Assembly: GCA_934635545.1 (NCBI GenBank)
Contig: CAKTZN010000109.1
Location: 1 to 6,159 of the forward strand
Source of the DNA: an uncultured Oscillospiraceae bacterium
Lineage (GTDB): Bacteria; Bacillota; Clostridia; Oscillospirales; Oscillospiraceae
Reading direction: 5' to 3'
DNA: 6,159 nucleotides
In this document: positions 1 to 5,817 of the stretch, one piece after another
Layout of the letters: each line of letters opens with the position of its first letter
How positions within the stretch are numbered: the stretch's first letter is position 1
Program-made: the position numbers and the translations under genes
Notes under the pieces: model-generated
The model's database searches: none
Seen by the model: the letters and a program-made list of their open reading frames with translations, nothing else
What the model was told of the DNA's origin: nothing

Positions 1-1
1 G

Positions 2-421
2 GACTCCCACTGCGGGGCCTTCGCCGTCATCGGTATGGTGCTGCTGGCGCTGAGCCAGTGGAGCGTGGCCATGGCGGTGGAGGCGATCCCTCTGCTGCCG
101 CTGCTGGTGATCCCGGTGGCGTCCCGCGCCTGTGCGGCGCTGGCGGTGCTGACGCTGCGGCCCATGACCACCAGCCAGTATGCCGCCATGGCGGGCAGAA
201 AGACCCCCTATGTGGCCTTTGCCGCAGTTGTGATGGCCGCGGCGGCCATTGTACCGCTGGCACTGTGGGGCAGCTTCGCCCCGCTGGCGGCGGCGGTAGG
301 TTACTGGCTGGCGGTATGGTACGCCGACCGCCAGTTGGGCGGCATGTCCGGCGACGTATCGGGCTTCGCCCTGACGCTGGGCGAGCTGTGCGGCCTTGCA
401 GTATTGACTTTGGTGAGGTGA
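2..421 (+). CDS. cobS: Adenosylcobinamide-GDP ribazoletransferase, C-terminal part (5' end off window)
   Basis: CobS is an integral membrane enzyme that joins adenosylcobinamide-GDP to alpha-ribazole (or its phosphate), the last assembly step of the cobalamin nucleotide loop. The reading frame is open from base 2, so the gene starts upstream; 139 residues are visible. They begin with DSHCGAFAVIG, matching the conserved DxxxGxFG segment of the family, and continue through several Ala/Leu/Val-rich membrane helices. Near the end GGMSGDVSGF and a following Glu match the GGxxGDxxGAxxE signature. The ATG at 35 is internal to this conserved segment and is not the start. The stop TGA (419-421) lies 5 bases before the cobU-like gene, so the two are probably cotranscribed and coupled. 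Family assignment is firm; the exact product relies on that signature and on the cobalamin neighbours. Confidence 0.9.
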   Translation, partial: DSHCGAFAVIGMVLLALSQWSVAMAVEAIPLLPLLVIPVASRACAALAVLTLRPMTTSQYAAMAGRKTPYVAFAAVVMAAAAIVPLALWGSFAPLAAAVGYWLAVWYADRQLGGMSGDVSGFALTLGELCGLAVLTLVR

Positions 422-426
422 CGAAT

Positions 427-777
427 ATGGAATTGGTGATCGGCGGCGCGTTCCAGGGGAAGCTGACCTGGGCGCTGGCGCATTACGGCCTGACCATGGC
501 CGACGTATGCGATCTGGCGGCGGGCGACCCGGTGCCGGGCAAGAAGTGCTATTGGCATCTGGAGGCTCTGACCCGCCGCTGCGACGATGTGGAACAGTAT
601 CTGCCCCTCTTTGCGGACGCAGTGGTCATCACCCGGGAGGTGGGCGGCGGTATCGTCCCCATGGACGGAGCGGAACGGGCCTGGCGGGAGGTACACGGCA
701 CGCTGGTGCAGCGCCTGGCTCGGGACGCGGCACATGTGACCCGCGTTCTATGCGGATTGACGGAGGAATTGAAATGA
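427..777 (+). CDS. Short CobU-like protein (adenosylcobinamide kinase/guanylyltransferase family), probably degenerate
   Basis: 116 residues. CobU normally phosphorylates adenosylcobinamide and transfers GMP to it, just before CobS acts. The C-terminal half is clearly CobU-like: REVGGGIVP followed by a segment ending in VTRVLCGLTEEL matches the NEVGxGIVP and RxxxGxxNQxLAxxAxxV regions. The N-terminus keeps a P-loop trace (IGGAFQGKLTWAL), but the residue after GK is Leu instead of Ser/Thr, so Walker A is broken. The protein is about 65 residues shorter than typical CobU (about 180), and the segment that carries the guanylylated histidine is missing. The start is the ATG at 427, with an AGGTGA ribosome binding site at 416-421. 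Its stop overlaps the next start as ATGA. It may be a regulatory or structural remnant, or have a changed activity; an intact CobU or CobY would be expected elsewhere. Confidence 0.8.
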   Translation: MELVIGGAFQGKLTWALAHYGLTMADVCDLAAGDPVPGKKCYWHLEALTRRCDDVEQYLPLFADAVVITREVGGGIVPMDGAERAWREVHGTLVQRLARDAAHVTRVLCGLTEELK

Positions 778-1337
778 AACTGACACTGATACGCCACGGG
801 CAGACCCAGGGCAGCCTCAACGACCTGTACTACGGCGCGGCGGATATCCCGGTACTGCCGGAATCCCTGGCGGAGCTCCACGAAAACGCCGCCCGCTATC
901 CCACCGCCCCGCGGTATTTTACCAGCGGCATGCTGCGGACGGAGCAGACCTTCCGGGCCATCTACGGTGATACGTCCCACACGGCCCTGCCGGGCCTGCG
1001 GGAGATGGACTTCGGCGATTTCGAGATGCGCAGCTATGAGCAGATGAAGGACGATCCCGCCTTCCAGCACTGGATGACCGACAGCGAGCATCTCCCCTGC
1101 CCCAACGGCGAGAGCGCGCCCCAGACCACGGCGCGGAACCTGAAGGCCATGGAGACGGTGCTGGCGGAGGACAGCGACGCGGTGTGCGTCATCCACGGCG
1201 GCGTCATCGCCGGGTTCATGATGACCTGGTTCGGCGGACTGCGGGTGGACTGGTACCGCAAGGCTGGCACCGGTTATCAGGTGATCTTTGAAAACGGCGC
1301 GCCCGTCAAATGGGTGCGTGTGCCGGAGGATTTATGA
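774..1337 (+). CDS. cobC: Histidine phosphatase family protein, probable alpha-ribazole phosphatase (CobC-like)
   Basis: 187 residues, one histidine-phosphatase (phosphoglycerate mutase-like) domain, predicted cytosolic. The N-terminal LIRHGQT (residues 5-11) carries the phosphohistidine H8 and R7. The second catalytic His is H141 in VIHGGVIAGF. REMDFGDFE around E77 corresponds to the family's ExxFGxxE segment, although the usual Gly after the last Glu is Met here. CobC removes phosphate from alpha-ribazole-5'-phosphate or adenosylcobalamin-5'-phosphate. That role is inferred mainly from cobS and the cobU-like gene upstream; the fold alone would also fit other small phosphatases. The start ATG overlaps the upstream stop by 4 bases (774-777) and has a GGAGG at 762-766, 7 bases away. 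The TGA at 1335-1337 overlaps the yqeC start. Confidence 0.82.
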   Translation: MKLTLIRHGQTQGSLNDLYYGAADIPVLPESLAELHENAARYPTAPRYFTSGMLRTEQTFRAIYGDTSHTALPGLREMDFGDFEMRSYEQMKDDPAFQHWMTDSEHLPCPNGESAPQTTARNLKAMETVLAEDSDAVCVIHGGVIAGFMMTWFGGLRVDWYRKAGTGYQVIFENGAPVKWVRVPEDL

Positions 1338-2008
1338 TGGACATTTCCGCCCTGCTGAACGTGGAAAAGGGCGTCACCGCTCTCATCGGCGGCGGCGGCA
1401 AGACCACGCTGATGTATACCCTGGCGGAGGAACTGCGCCAGCGGGGTACGGTGATCGTCACCACCTCTACCCATATCCAGAGGCCGGAGCAGTACCCTGT
1501 GCTGACGGCGGCGGACGGTGCCGCCGTGGCCGCCGCGCTGGCGGAGCATGGCGCGGTATGCGTGGCGAGCGAAAGCCCAGAGGGTAAGCTGTGCGTCCCG
1601 GCGCTGCCCTTTGAGACGCTGGCGGCGCTGGCGGATTTCGTGCTGGTGGAGGCTGATGGCTCCAAGCGCCTGCCCCTGAAGGCCCATGCCCCCCACGAGC
1701 CGGTGATCCCGCCCAATACCCGCCAGACCGTCTATGTGGTGGGCGCCGACGGCTTTGGCCATCCTATCCGCGAGATCTGTCACCGCCCCGAGCGGTACGC
1801 CGCCCTGTGCGGCGCACCGGAGGACGACATCGTCACCCCGGCGCTGGAGGCAAAGGTGCTCCACGCGGAGGGCTATGATACAGGTTGGGTGTACATCAAC
1901 AAGGTGGAGACACCGGAGGACTGGCGCAATGCCGAAGCCCTGGCCGCCCTGCTGCCCGGCAAAGCCATGGCGGGCAGCCTGTGGAAAAAGAGGTATCGGG
2001 TCCTGTAA
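1334..2008 (+). CDS. yqeC: Selenium-dependent hydroxylase accessory protein YqeC
   Basis: 224 residues, a P-loop protein of the YqeC family, which accompanies selenium-dependent molybdenum hydroxylases; its biochemical role is not settled, but the genomic link to labile-selenium hydroxylases is established. The Walker A motif GGGGKTT is at residues 19-25. VEADGSKRLPLKAH (E106 onward) and EPVIP (122-126) are the hallmark YqeC blocks, followed by a VVGADGFG segment. YINKVE (N189-E192) resembles a GTPase NKxD motif with Glu in place of Asp. GGAGGA at 1325-1330 lies 3 bases from the ATG at 1334 and 6 from an ATG at 1337; 1334 is listed, but 1337 has the more usual spacing. The 1334 start forms an ATGA overlap with cobC, so yqeC is translated as part of the cobalamin operon. 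A terminator follows immediately. Confidence 0.9.
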   Translation: MMDISALLNVEKGVTALIGGGGKTTLMYTLAEELRQRGTVIVTTSTHIQRPEQYPVLTAADGAAVAAALAEHGAVCVASESPEGKLCVPALPFETLAALADFVLVEADGSKRLPLKAHAPHEPVIPPNTRQTVYVVGADGFGHPIREICHRPERYAALCGAPEDDIVTPALEAKVLHAEGYDTGWVYINKVETPEDWRNAEALAALLPGKAMAGSLWKKRYRVL

Positions 2009-2013
2009 ACGAA

Positions 2014-2042
2014 GAAAAGGCCGTATGATCACGGCCTTTTTC
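2014..2042 (+). terminator. Rho-independent terminator of the cobS-yqeC operon
   Basis: The arm AAAAGGCCGT (2015-2024) pairs perfectly with ACGGCCTTTT (2031-2040) around the 6-base loop ATGATC, with one further G-T pair. A run of five T follows the GC core on the + strand. It starts 6 bases after the yqeC stop and separates this operon from the promoter at 2084-2112. Confidence 0.9.
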
Positions 2043-2083
2043 CCATTCTGCGGCAAAATCCCGCAATGCGGAACGCTGTTCTA

Positions 2084-2112
2084 TTGCGCAGAGAAGCACA
2101 ACGCGGTACAAT
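2084..2112 (+). promoter_or_regulatory. Sigma-A type promoter for the methyltransferase-xdhC operon
   Basis: The -35 box TTGCGC (2084-2089, 4/6 to consensus) and the -10 box TACAAT (2107-2112, 5/6) are separated by exactly 17 bases. Transcription would start near 2119, giving a leader of about 25 bases that carries GGGAGG before the ATG at 2144. A 6-bp inverted repeat, CGCAAT (2062-2067) and ATTGCG (2083-2088), overlaps the -35 box and could be an operator. Confidence 0.7.
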
Positions 2113-2143
2113 AAGACCGAAAAACGATCTCGGGAGGGCGGCT

Positions 2144-2902
2144 ATGTTTCAGTGGAACGAGGAGAAGCTCCGCTTCATGGAGGACGCCGCCGCGTGGGGT
2201 GATTTTCACGCCCGGCTGGCGGCGGAATTGGCCCCCTTCCTGCCCAGAGACGGCCACATCTGCGACGCGGGCTGCGGCACGGGGCATCTGTCCCTGGCGC
2301 TGTCGCCCTATGTCAGGCAGGTGACGGCGGTGGATATCAGCGGCCAGGCGCTGGAGCTGCTGGCGGAAAACTGCCGGAAGCGGCACATGACCAACATCGC
2401 CATCCGCCGGGGCGACATTGCGCAATTACCGCCGGAGGAGCCCTATGACGCCATGGTGTTCTGCTTCTTCGGCCATATCCAGGAGATCTTAGCCATCTCG
2501 GCGGCCCAGTGCCGGGGTACGGTGCTGGCCATCATGCGCAGCGACGCCGCCCACCGGTTTTCCGCCGCGCAGCCTGTCATCCGCTGCGGCGGTTATCTCT
2601 GTGGCCGGGAGGAGCTGGAAAGGCGGGGCATCCCCTTTTCCGCGGCGGAGCGGGAGCTGCCTATGGGACAGCCCTTCCGCACCCTGGAGGATGCCCGGCG
2701 GTTTTTCGAGCTGTATCGCCAGCCGGACGATACCACGCCCATTACGGACGAGCTTCTGCAGGCGCGGCTGACGGCCACGGGTCGGGCGGATTTTCCCCTC
2801 TATCTGCCCCAGAGCCGCCGCTTCGGCCTGCTGCGGTGGCATGTGGGCGCGATGCCGGAGAGCCCCACGGGATCAACTGATGAAAAGGAGCAACATTTAT
2901 GA
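2144..2902 (+). CDS. Class I SAM-dependent methyltransferase, substrate unknown
   Basis: 252 residues, predicted soluble. A Rossmann-type SAM-binding core is plain: motif I ICDAGCGTG (residues 39-47), then the acidic residue D64 at the end of strand 2 (VTAVDIS), and a GDIAQLPPEEPYDAMVF stretch typical of motifs II and III. The C-terminal third, rich in Arg and aromatic residues, shows no motif I recognise and may be the substrate-binding part. The ATG at 2144 is chosen because GGGAGG lies 6 bases upstream and because the likely promoter (2084-2112) falls inside the longer frame that begins at 2066. The last 4 bases overlap xdhC as ATGA, so the two proteins are probably made together. This suggests a role linked to molybdenum-hydroxylase maturation or substrate metabolism, but that is inference; I cannot name the methyl acceptor. 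Confidence 0.85.
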   Translation: MFQWNEEKLRFMEDAAAWGDFHARLAAELAPFLPRDGHICDAGCGTGHLSLALSPYVRQVTAVDISGQALELLAENCRKRHMTNIAIRRGDIAQLPPEEPYDAMVFCFFGHIQEILAISAAQCRGTVLAIMRSDAAHRFSAAQPVIRCGGYLCGREELERRGIPFSAAERELPMGQPFRTLEDARRFFELYRQPDDTTPITDELLQARLTATGRADFPLYLPQSRRFGLLRWHVGAMPESPTGSTDEKEQHL

Positions 2903-3870
2903 ACGGTATTTTTACGACCCTGCTCTATCAAATGGAGAAGCATCACGACACGGTGCTGTGTACCATCATCGCCGATAACGGCTCTACGCCGCGAGGCTGC
3001 GGCGCCCAGATGCTGGTGGGCGAAAGGGGTCTGCTGTGCGGCACCATCGGCGGCGGCGCGGTAGAGGGCCAAAGCATCGAACTGGGCAAAAAGCTCCTTC
3101 GGGAGTGCCGCAGCACTGTCCATGAGTACAGACTGCACCACAACGATACCGAGGATATCGGCATGGTCTGCGGCGGCGACGTGACGGTGCACCTGCAATT
3201 CATCGCCGCCGATGACCCGGTCTGGCAGAAGCTGGCGGGCGATGTACTGCACCGCATCGCCCTGCGGCAGCCGGGCTGGCTGGTGCTGGCGCTGGACGGC
3301 GGTACGCCCGCGCTGCGGGACAATGCCGAAGCCGACAGCGCCCATGCCGTCCTGCCCCTGCCCATCGGTGAGCGGGCCATCCTGTTCGGCGCGGGCCATT
3401 GTTCGCTGGCCCTGTGCCCGCTGCTGACCACGGTTGGCTTCCGTGTGACGGTGGTGGACGACCGGCCGGAGCTGGTGACCAAAGAGCGCTTTCCCACCGC
3501 CGACGCGGTGGTGTGCTGCGACCTTGACCATCTGGCCGACACCGTGCCCGTGGGCAGCGAGGACTATGTGGTGGTGATGACCAATGGCCACAGCCACGAC
3601 TTCGCCGTGCAGGAACAGGTGCTGCGGGGACAGTACGCCTATATCGGCGTCATCGGCTCCCGCGCCAAGACCGCCAGCGTCAACCAGCGTCTCCGCGAGG
3701 CCGGCATCAGTGAGACGGCCATCGCCACTGTCCACACCCCCATCGGCACTGCCATCAAGGCGGTGACGCCGGAGGAAATCGCCGTGTCCATCGCCGGTGA
3801 GATGATCTGCGTGCGGGCCACCCGGCGGGAGAGCGCCGGGATAAAGCTCCGCGGCTGCCCCATGCACTGA
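2899..3870 (+). CDS. xdhC: XdhC/CoxI family molybdenum hydroxylase maturation protein
   Basis: 323 residues, full length, cytosolic. XdhC-family proteins bind molybdenum cofactor and deliver the sulfurated form to xanthine dehydrogenase-type hydroxylases. The N-terminal CoxI/XdhC domain shows GSTPRGCGAQM (residues 28-38), GTIGGGAVE (48-56) and CGGDVTV (C91 onward). The C-terminal Rossmann domain shows FGAGHCS (163-169), the end-of-strand acid pair D187-D188, GVIGSR (250-255), and near the end the conserved HTPIGTAIKAVTPEEIAVSI block. The start has AAGGAG at 2885-2890, 8 bases upstream, and overlaps the methyltransferase stop. No hydroxylase subunit genes lie downstream; a bidirectional terminator starts 24 bases after the stop. 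With yqeC upstream, the partner is probably a selenium-dependent hydroxylase encoded elsewhere, but the gene alone does not separate that from ordinary XdhC. Confidence 0.92.
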   Translation: MNGIFTTLLYQMEKHHDTVLCTIIADNGSTPRGCGAQMLVGERGLLCGTIGGGAVEGQSIELGKKLLRECRSTVHEYRLHHNDTEDIGMVCGGDVTVHLQFIAADDPVWQKLAGDVLHRIALRQPGWLVLALDGGTPALRDNAEADSAHAVLPLPIGERAILFGAGHCSLALCPLLTTVGFRVTVVDDRPELVTKERFPTADAVVCCDLDHLADTVPVGSEDYVVVMTNGHSHDFAVQEQVLRGQYAYIGVIGSRAKTASVNQRLREAGISETAIATVHTPIGTAIKAVTPEEIAVSIAGEMICVRATRRESAGIKLRGCPMH

Positions 3871-3893
3871 GCTGGCAGCGGAGAGCACAAGAG

Positions 3894-3937
3894 GTAAAAA
3901 AGAGACACATGGTCTATGCCATGTGTCTCTTTTTTAC
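3894..3937. terminator. Bidirectional terminator shared by xdhC (+) and the lysR gene (-)
   Basis: The arm GTAAAAAAGAGACACATGG (3894-3912) pairs without mismatch with the arm at 3919-3937, a 19-bp stem with loop TCTATG. The A run at the base of one arm and T run at the base of the other provide a U-tract in both directions. The lysR stop codon (3934-3936 on the - strand) lies inside the stem, so there is no spacer between that gene and its terminator. Confidence 0.93.
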
Positions 3938-4836
3938 TGTACCATATGCACGCCCTCGATCCGCTGGATCTCCGTGCGGATATCCTCCAGCAGCAGTTGG
4001 GCTGCCTCGCTGAGAGCCTCGCCCCGGCGGGTCATCAGATAGGACACCCGGTCAGGCGCCGGGTCGGTCAGATGGCAGATCCGGGCCCGGCCCGTCTGGG
4101 CCAGGGCGCGGGCGGCGGCCAGCGGCACGATGGCCCACATCATCTCGTTGCCCAGAAAGGTGTCCACCGCCTGCATGGAGTCGGCGTACAGCAGCGGCGT
4201 GGCCGTCAGGCCGAACCAGTGATCCCGCCAGTCCTGTACGGCCTTGCGCCAGGACACCACGATCTCGTTGTTGGGATCCAGCTCCTTGGGGGAGATCACG
4301 TCGCCATAGGGGCTGTCCGGTGAGCAGGCCACCACCGTCTCCTCGCTGCACAGGGGTGTCAGCTCCAACTGGGGATGGTAGAAGCTGTCGCCGTCCATCA
4401 GCGCCATCTCCAGTTCACGGCGGGCCACCGGCTGTGCGCCGTCATAGCCGGTGCCCGGCAGCGTCTGTACCCACAGTGCCACCGGCAGCTTCCGGTGGAG
4501 AAACCGGCGATAGGCCGCCGGAAGGATGTACTGGTTGGTGGAGAACACCGCGCCGATGCGGAGGTATTCCCGTGTGGCGGTCTCCGCCACGCCCTTCGTC
4601 TCCTCCAGCAGGGACTGCCAGCGATAGGCCAGGGGCAGGAATCGCTGGCCCGCCTCGGTCAGCTCGATGTGGCGGATGCCCTTGCCCCGGTGAAAGAGCT
4701 GCGCGCCCACCTCGGCCTCCAAAGCCTGGATGCGGTTGGTCAGCGTGGGCTGGGTGATGAACAGCGCCTCGGCCGCCGCCGTCAGCGTGCCGTGCTCCAG
4801 CACCGCCCAGAAGGTCTCCATATCGGTGTTGTTCAT
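3934..4836 (-). CDS. LysR family transcriptional regulator
   Basis: 300 residues. The N-terminal winged helix-turn-helix spans about residues 5-65: the HTH proper is about 16-37 (GTLTAAAEALFITQPTLTNR), followed by LEAEVGAQLFHR and LTEAGQRFLP, all standard LysR features. A linker helix leads to a periplasmic-binding-protein-like effector domain starting near residue 91 (YLRIGAVFSTNQYILP). The ATG at 4836 is preferred over the one at 4869: AGGAG lies 5 bases upstream of 4836, and the promoter places the transcript start near 4867, so the longer form could not be made from it. The gene converges with xdhC instead of diverging from a target, so the usual guess about its regulon does not apply; control of the methyltransferase-xdhC operon is possible but unproven. 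The effector is unknown. Confidence 0.93.
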   Translation of the reverse strand: MNNTDMETFWAVLEHGTLTAAAEALFITQPTLTNRIQALEAEVGAQLFHRGKGIRHIELTEAGQRFLPLAYRWQSLLEETKGVAETATREYLRIGAVFSTNQYILPAAYRRFLHRKLPVALWVQTLPGTGYDGAQPVARRELEMALMDGDSFYHPQLELTPLCSEETVVACSPDSPYGDVISPKELDPNNEIVVSWRKAVQDWRDHWFGLTATPLLYADSMQAVDTFLGNEMMWAIVPLAAARALAQTGRARICHLTDPAPDRVSYLMTRRGEALSEAAQLLLEDIRTEIQRIEGVHMVQ

Positions 4837-4840
4837 GGCG

Positions 4841-4850
4841 TCTCCTCCCC
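4841..4850 (-). promoter_or_regulatory. Strong ribosome binding site deciding the lysR start
   Basis: Read on the - strand, GGGGAGGAGA ends 4 bases before the ATG at 4836 (AGGAG core 5 bases away). The upstream ATG at 4869 has no comparable site, and it lies at or before the predicted transcription start. Confidence 0.85.
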
Positions 4851-4873
4851 GAATAAATATAAATTTCACCTAT

Positions 4874-4902
4874 ATTATATGTGGGTTTTATCCGTTTTAC
4901 AA
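4874..4902 (-). promoter_or_regulatory. Sigma-A type promoter of the lysR gene
   Basis: On the - strand the -35 box is TTGTAA (4897-4902, 4/6) and the -10 box is a perfect TATAAT (4874-4879), with a 17-base spacer. The start site would be near 4867, giving an AT-rich leader of about 30 bases ahead of the ATG at 4836. Confidence 0.85.
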
Positions 4903-4938
4903 GAGCCAATTTGTGTGATATTGTATAGCCACAACAGA

Positions 4939-4955
4939 GGAATGATACCGATTCC
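4939..4955. promoter_or_regulatory. Possible operator: GGAAT-N7-ATTCC dyad upstream of lysR
   Basis: A perfect 5-bp inverted repeat with a 7-base spacer is centred at 4947, about 80 bases upstream of the predicted lysR start site. Spacing and position resemble the interrupted dyads bound by LysR-type regulators that control their own genes, but the exact T-N11-A pattern is not met and a dyad this short can arise by chance. Confidence 0.3.
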
Positions 4956-4999
4956 CCTGAAAAACAGGATAAACCGCCATTTATATCCTACTTAAATTG

Positions 5000-5034
5000 C
5001 TTTCTTTTCTTTCTTATTTTCTCTCTTTGTTCCT
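5000..5034. other. Pyrimidine-rich tract between hpf terminators and lysR promoter
   Basis: On the + strand this stretch is almost entirely T and C, with purines only at 5016 and 5029; on the - strand it is the matching GA-rich run. It is far less GC-rich than the surrounding genes. No coding frame or RNA gene is seen. It lies past both hpf terminators and before the lysR promoter, so it is probably rarely transcribed. Confidence 0.6.
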
Positions 5035-5044
5035 GCATCCCTGT

Positions 5045-5080
5045 AAAGAAAAGGCCGGACGGAAGTCCGGCCTTTTCTTT
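5045..5080 (-). terminator. Second (backup) terminator downstream of hpf
   Basis: AAAGAAAAGGCCGGAC (5045-5060) pairs perfectly with GTCCGGCCTTTTCTTT (5065-5080), a 16-bp stem with a 4-base loop. The arms give a T-rich tail on either strand, so it could also stop + strand transcription. Its place after the first hpf terminator makes a tandem pair the simplest reading. Confidence 0.82.
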
Positions 5081-5090
5081 TTGTCAAGCG

Positions 5091-5122
5091 AAAAAAGAAG
5101 GGCGGCCTGGGCCGCCCTTCTT
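5091..5122 (-). terminator. Primary Rho-independent terminator of hpf
   Basis: AAGAAGGGCGGC (5095-5106) pairs perfectly with GCCGCCCTTCTT (5111-5122), loop CTGG. On the - strand the stem is followed by a run of six T reaching 5091. It begins about 12 bases after the hpf stop codon. Confidence 0.92.
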
Positions 5123-5133
5123 AAATATATCAA

Positions 5134-5670
5134 TTACGCCTGGGTCTCGATGATGCCGTAGCCGCCGTTGTTGCGGCGATAGACCACCGAGACAGTGTCG
5201 TCCGCCACATTGCGGAAGACATAGAAGGAATGATCCAGCAGGTTCATCTGCAGGATAGCCTCGTCGATGGTCATGGGCTTGACGGTGAAGCGCTTGGTAC
5301 GCACCACATGGAACTCGTCTTCCTCTTCCACATGGAACTCAGGCAGCTCCGGCTCCATGACCTCCGGCCGCAGGTTCTTGGCCAGGCGGGTCTTGTTCTT
5401 GCGGATGCGGCGCTCGATGAAACTGACGGTTCCGTCGATGGCGCCCCGCATATCACCGTCGGGATCCTCGGCCTGGGCACGGAACAGGGTGCCGTTGGCG
5501 GCGCGGATGGTCAGCTCCACGGTGCAGCGGTTTTTCTTTTCCACGGCAAAGGTCACAAATGCGTCCGCTTCCTCCGCGAAGTACCGGTCGAGCTTACTGA
5601 TCTTCTTCTCGGCGTACTCCTTAATGGAGTCGTTCAGCGCGATCTTCTTGCAGGCGAATGTGAACTTCAT
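5134..5670 (-). CDS. hpf: Ribosome hibernation promoting factor, long form
   Basis: 178 residues. Long HPF binds the small ribosomal subunit in the mRNA/tRNA channel and drives pairing of 70S ribosomes into inactive 100S dimers in stationary phase or stress. The N-terminal S30AE/RaiA domain covers about residues 1-100, starting MKFTFACKKIALNDSIKEY and ending in the basic ERRIRKNKTRLAK helix. An acidic linker (about 103-119, rich in Glu and Pro) leads to the C-terminal dimerisation domain (120-178) with KRFTVKPMTIDEAILQM, LDHSFYVFRN and VVYRRNNGGYGIIE, which are diagnostic of the long form. The start has AGGAG at 5679-5683, 8 bases upstream. The gene is monocistronic, with its own promoter (5739-5767) and tandem terminators. 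Confidence 0.96.
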   Translation of the reverse strand: MKFTFACKKIALNDSIKEYAEKKISKLDRYFAEEADAFVTFAVEKKNRCTVELTIRAANGTLFRAQAEDPDGDMRGAIDGTVSFIERRIRKNKTRLAKNLRPEVMEPELPEFHVEEEDEFHVVRTKRFTVKPMTIDEAILQMNLLDHSFYVFRNVADDTVSVVYRRNNGGYGIIETQA

Positions 5671-5738
5671 ATTGGTTGCTCCTTTCTTGGGGTACGGAAC
5701 AAAGGGTCGGGGAGGGATTTCCCCTTATCCTTGTCCGC

Positions 5739-5767
5739 ATTATAGCACATTGCCCTGCATTTGAAAA
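5739..5767 (-). promoter_or_regulatory. Promoter of hpf with extended -10
   Basis: On the - strand a perfect -10 TATAAT (5739-5744) is preceded by TGC, making an extended -10, and by a weaker -35 TTTTCA (5762-5767, 4/6) at a 17-base spacing. The start site near 5732 leaves a leader of about 60 bases before the ATG at 5670. Confidence 0.8.
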
Positions 5768-5817
5768 GAGCATCACAGTAATTTTATGGAAAGTTCACAA
5801 AAGTGCAACAATTTTTG

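Noticed and set aside
2066..2143. N-terminal extension of the methyltransferase from an ATG at 2066
   Set aside because: The predicted promoter lies within it, no ribosome binding site precedes 2066, and the SAM-binding domain starts normally from 2144.
2800..3888. Long minus-strand open frame of 362 codons opposite xdhC
   Set aside because: It is a shadow of a GC-rich gene; its translation is low-complexity and His/Gly/Ala/Arg-rich, while the + strand frame shows all XdhC motifs.
3868..3893. Selenocysteine read-through of the xdhC TGA stop (eight more codons before TAA)
   Set aside because: XdhC is already full length at the TGA, no SECIS-like hairpin follows it directly, and the next structure is an ordinary terminator.
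4837..4869. Eleven-residue N-terminal extension of the LysR protein
   Set aside because: The transcript is predicted to start near 4867, and the strong AGGAG site serves the ATG at 4836, which gives the usual LysR N-terminus.
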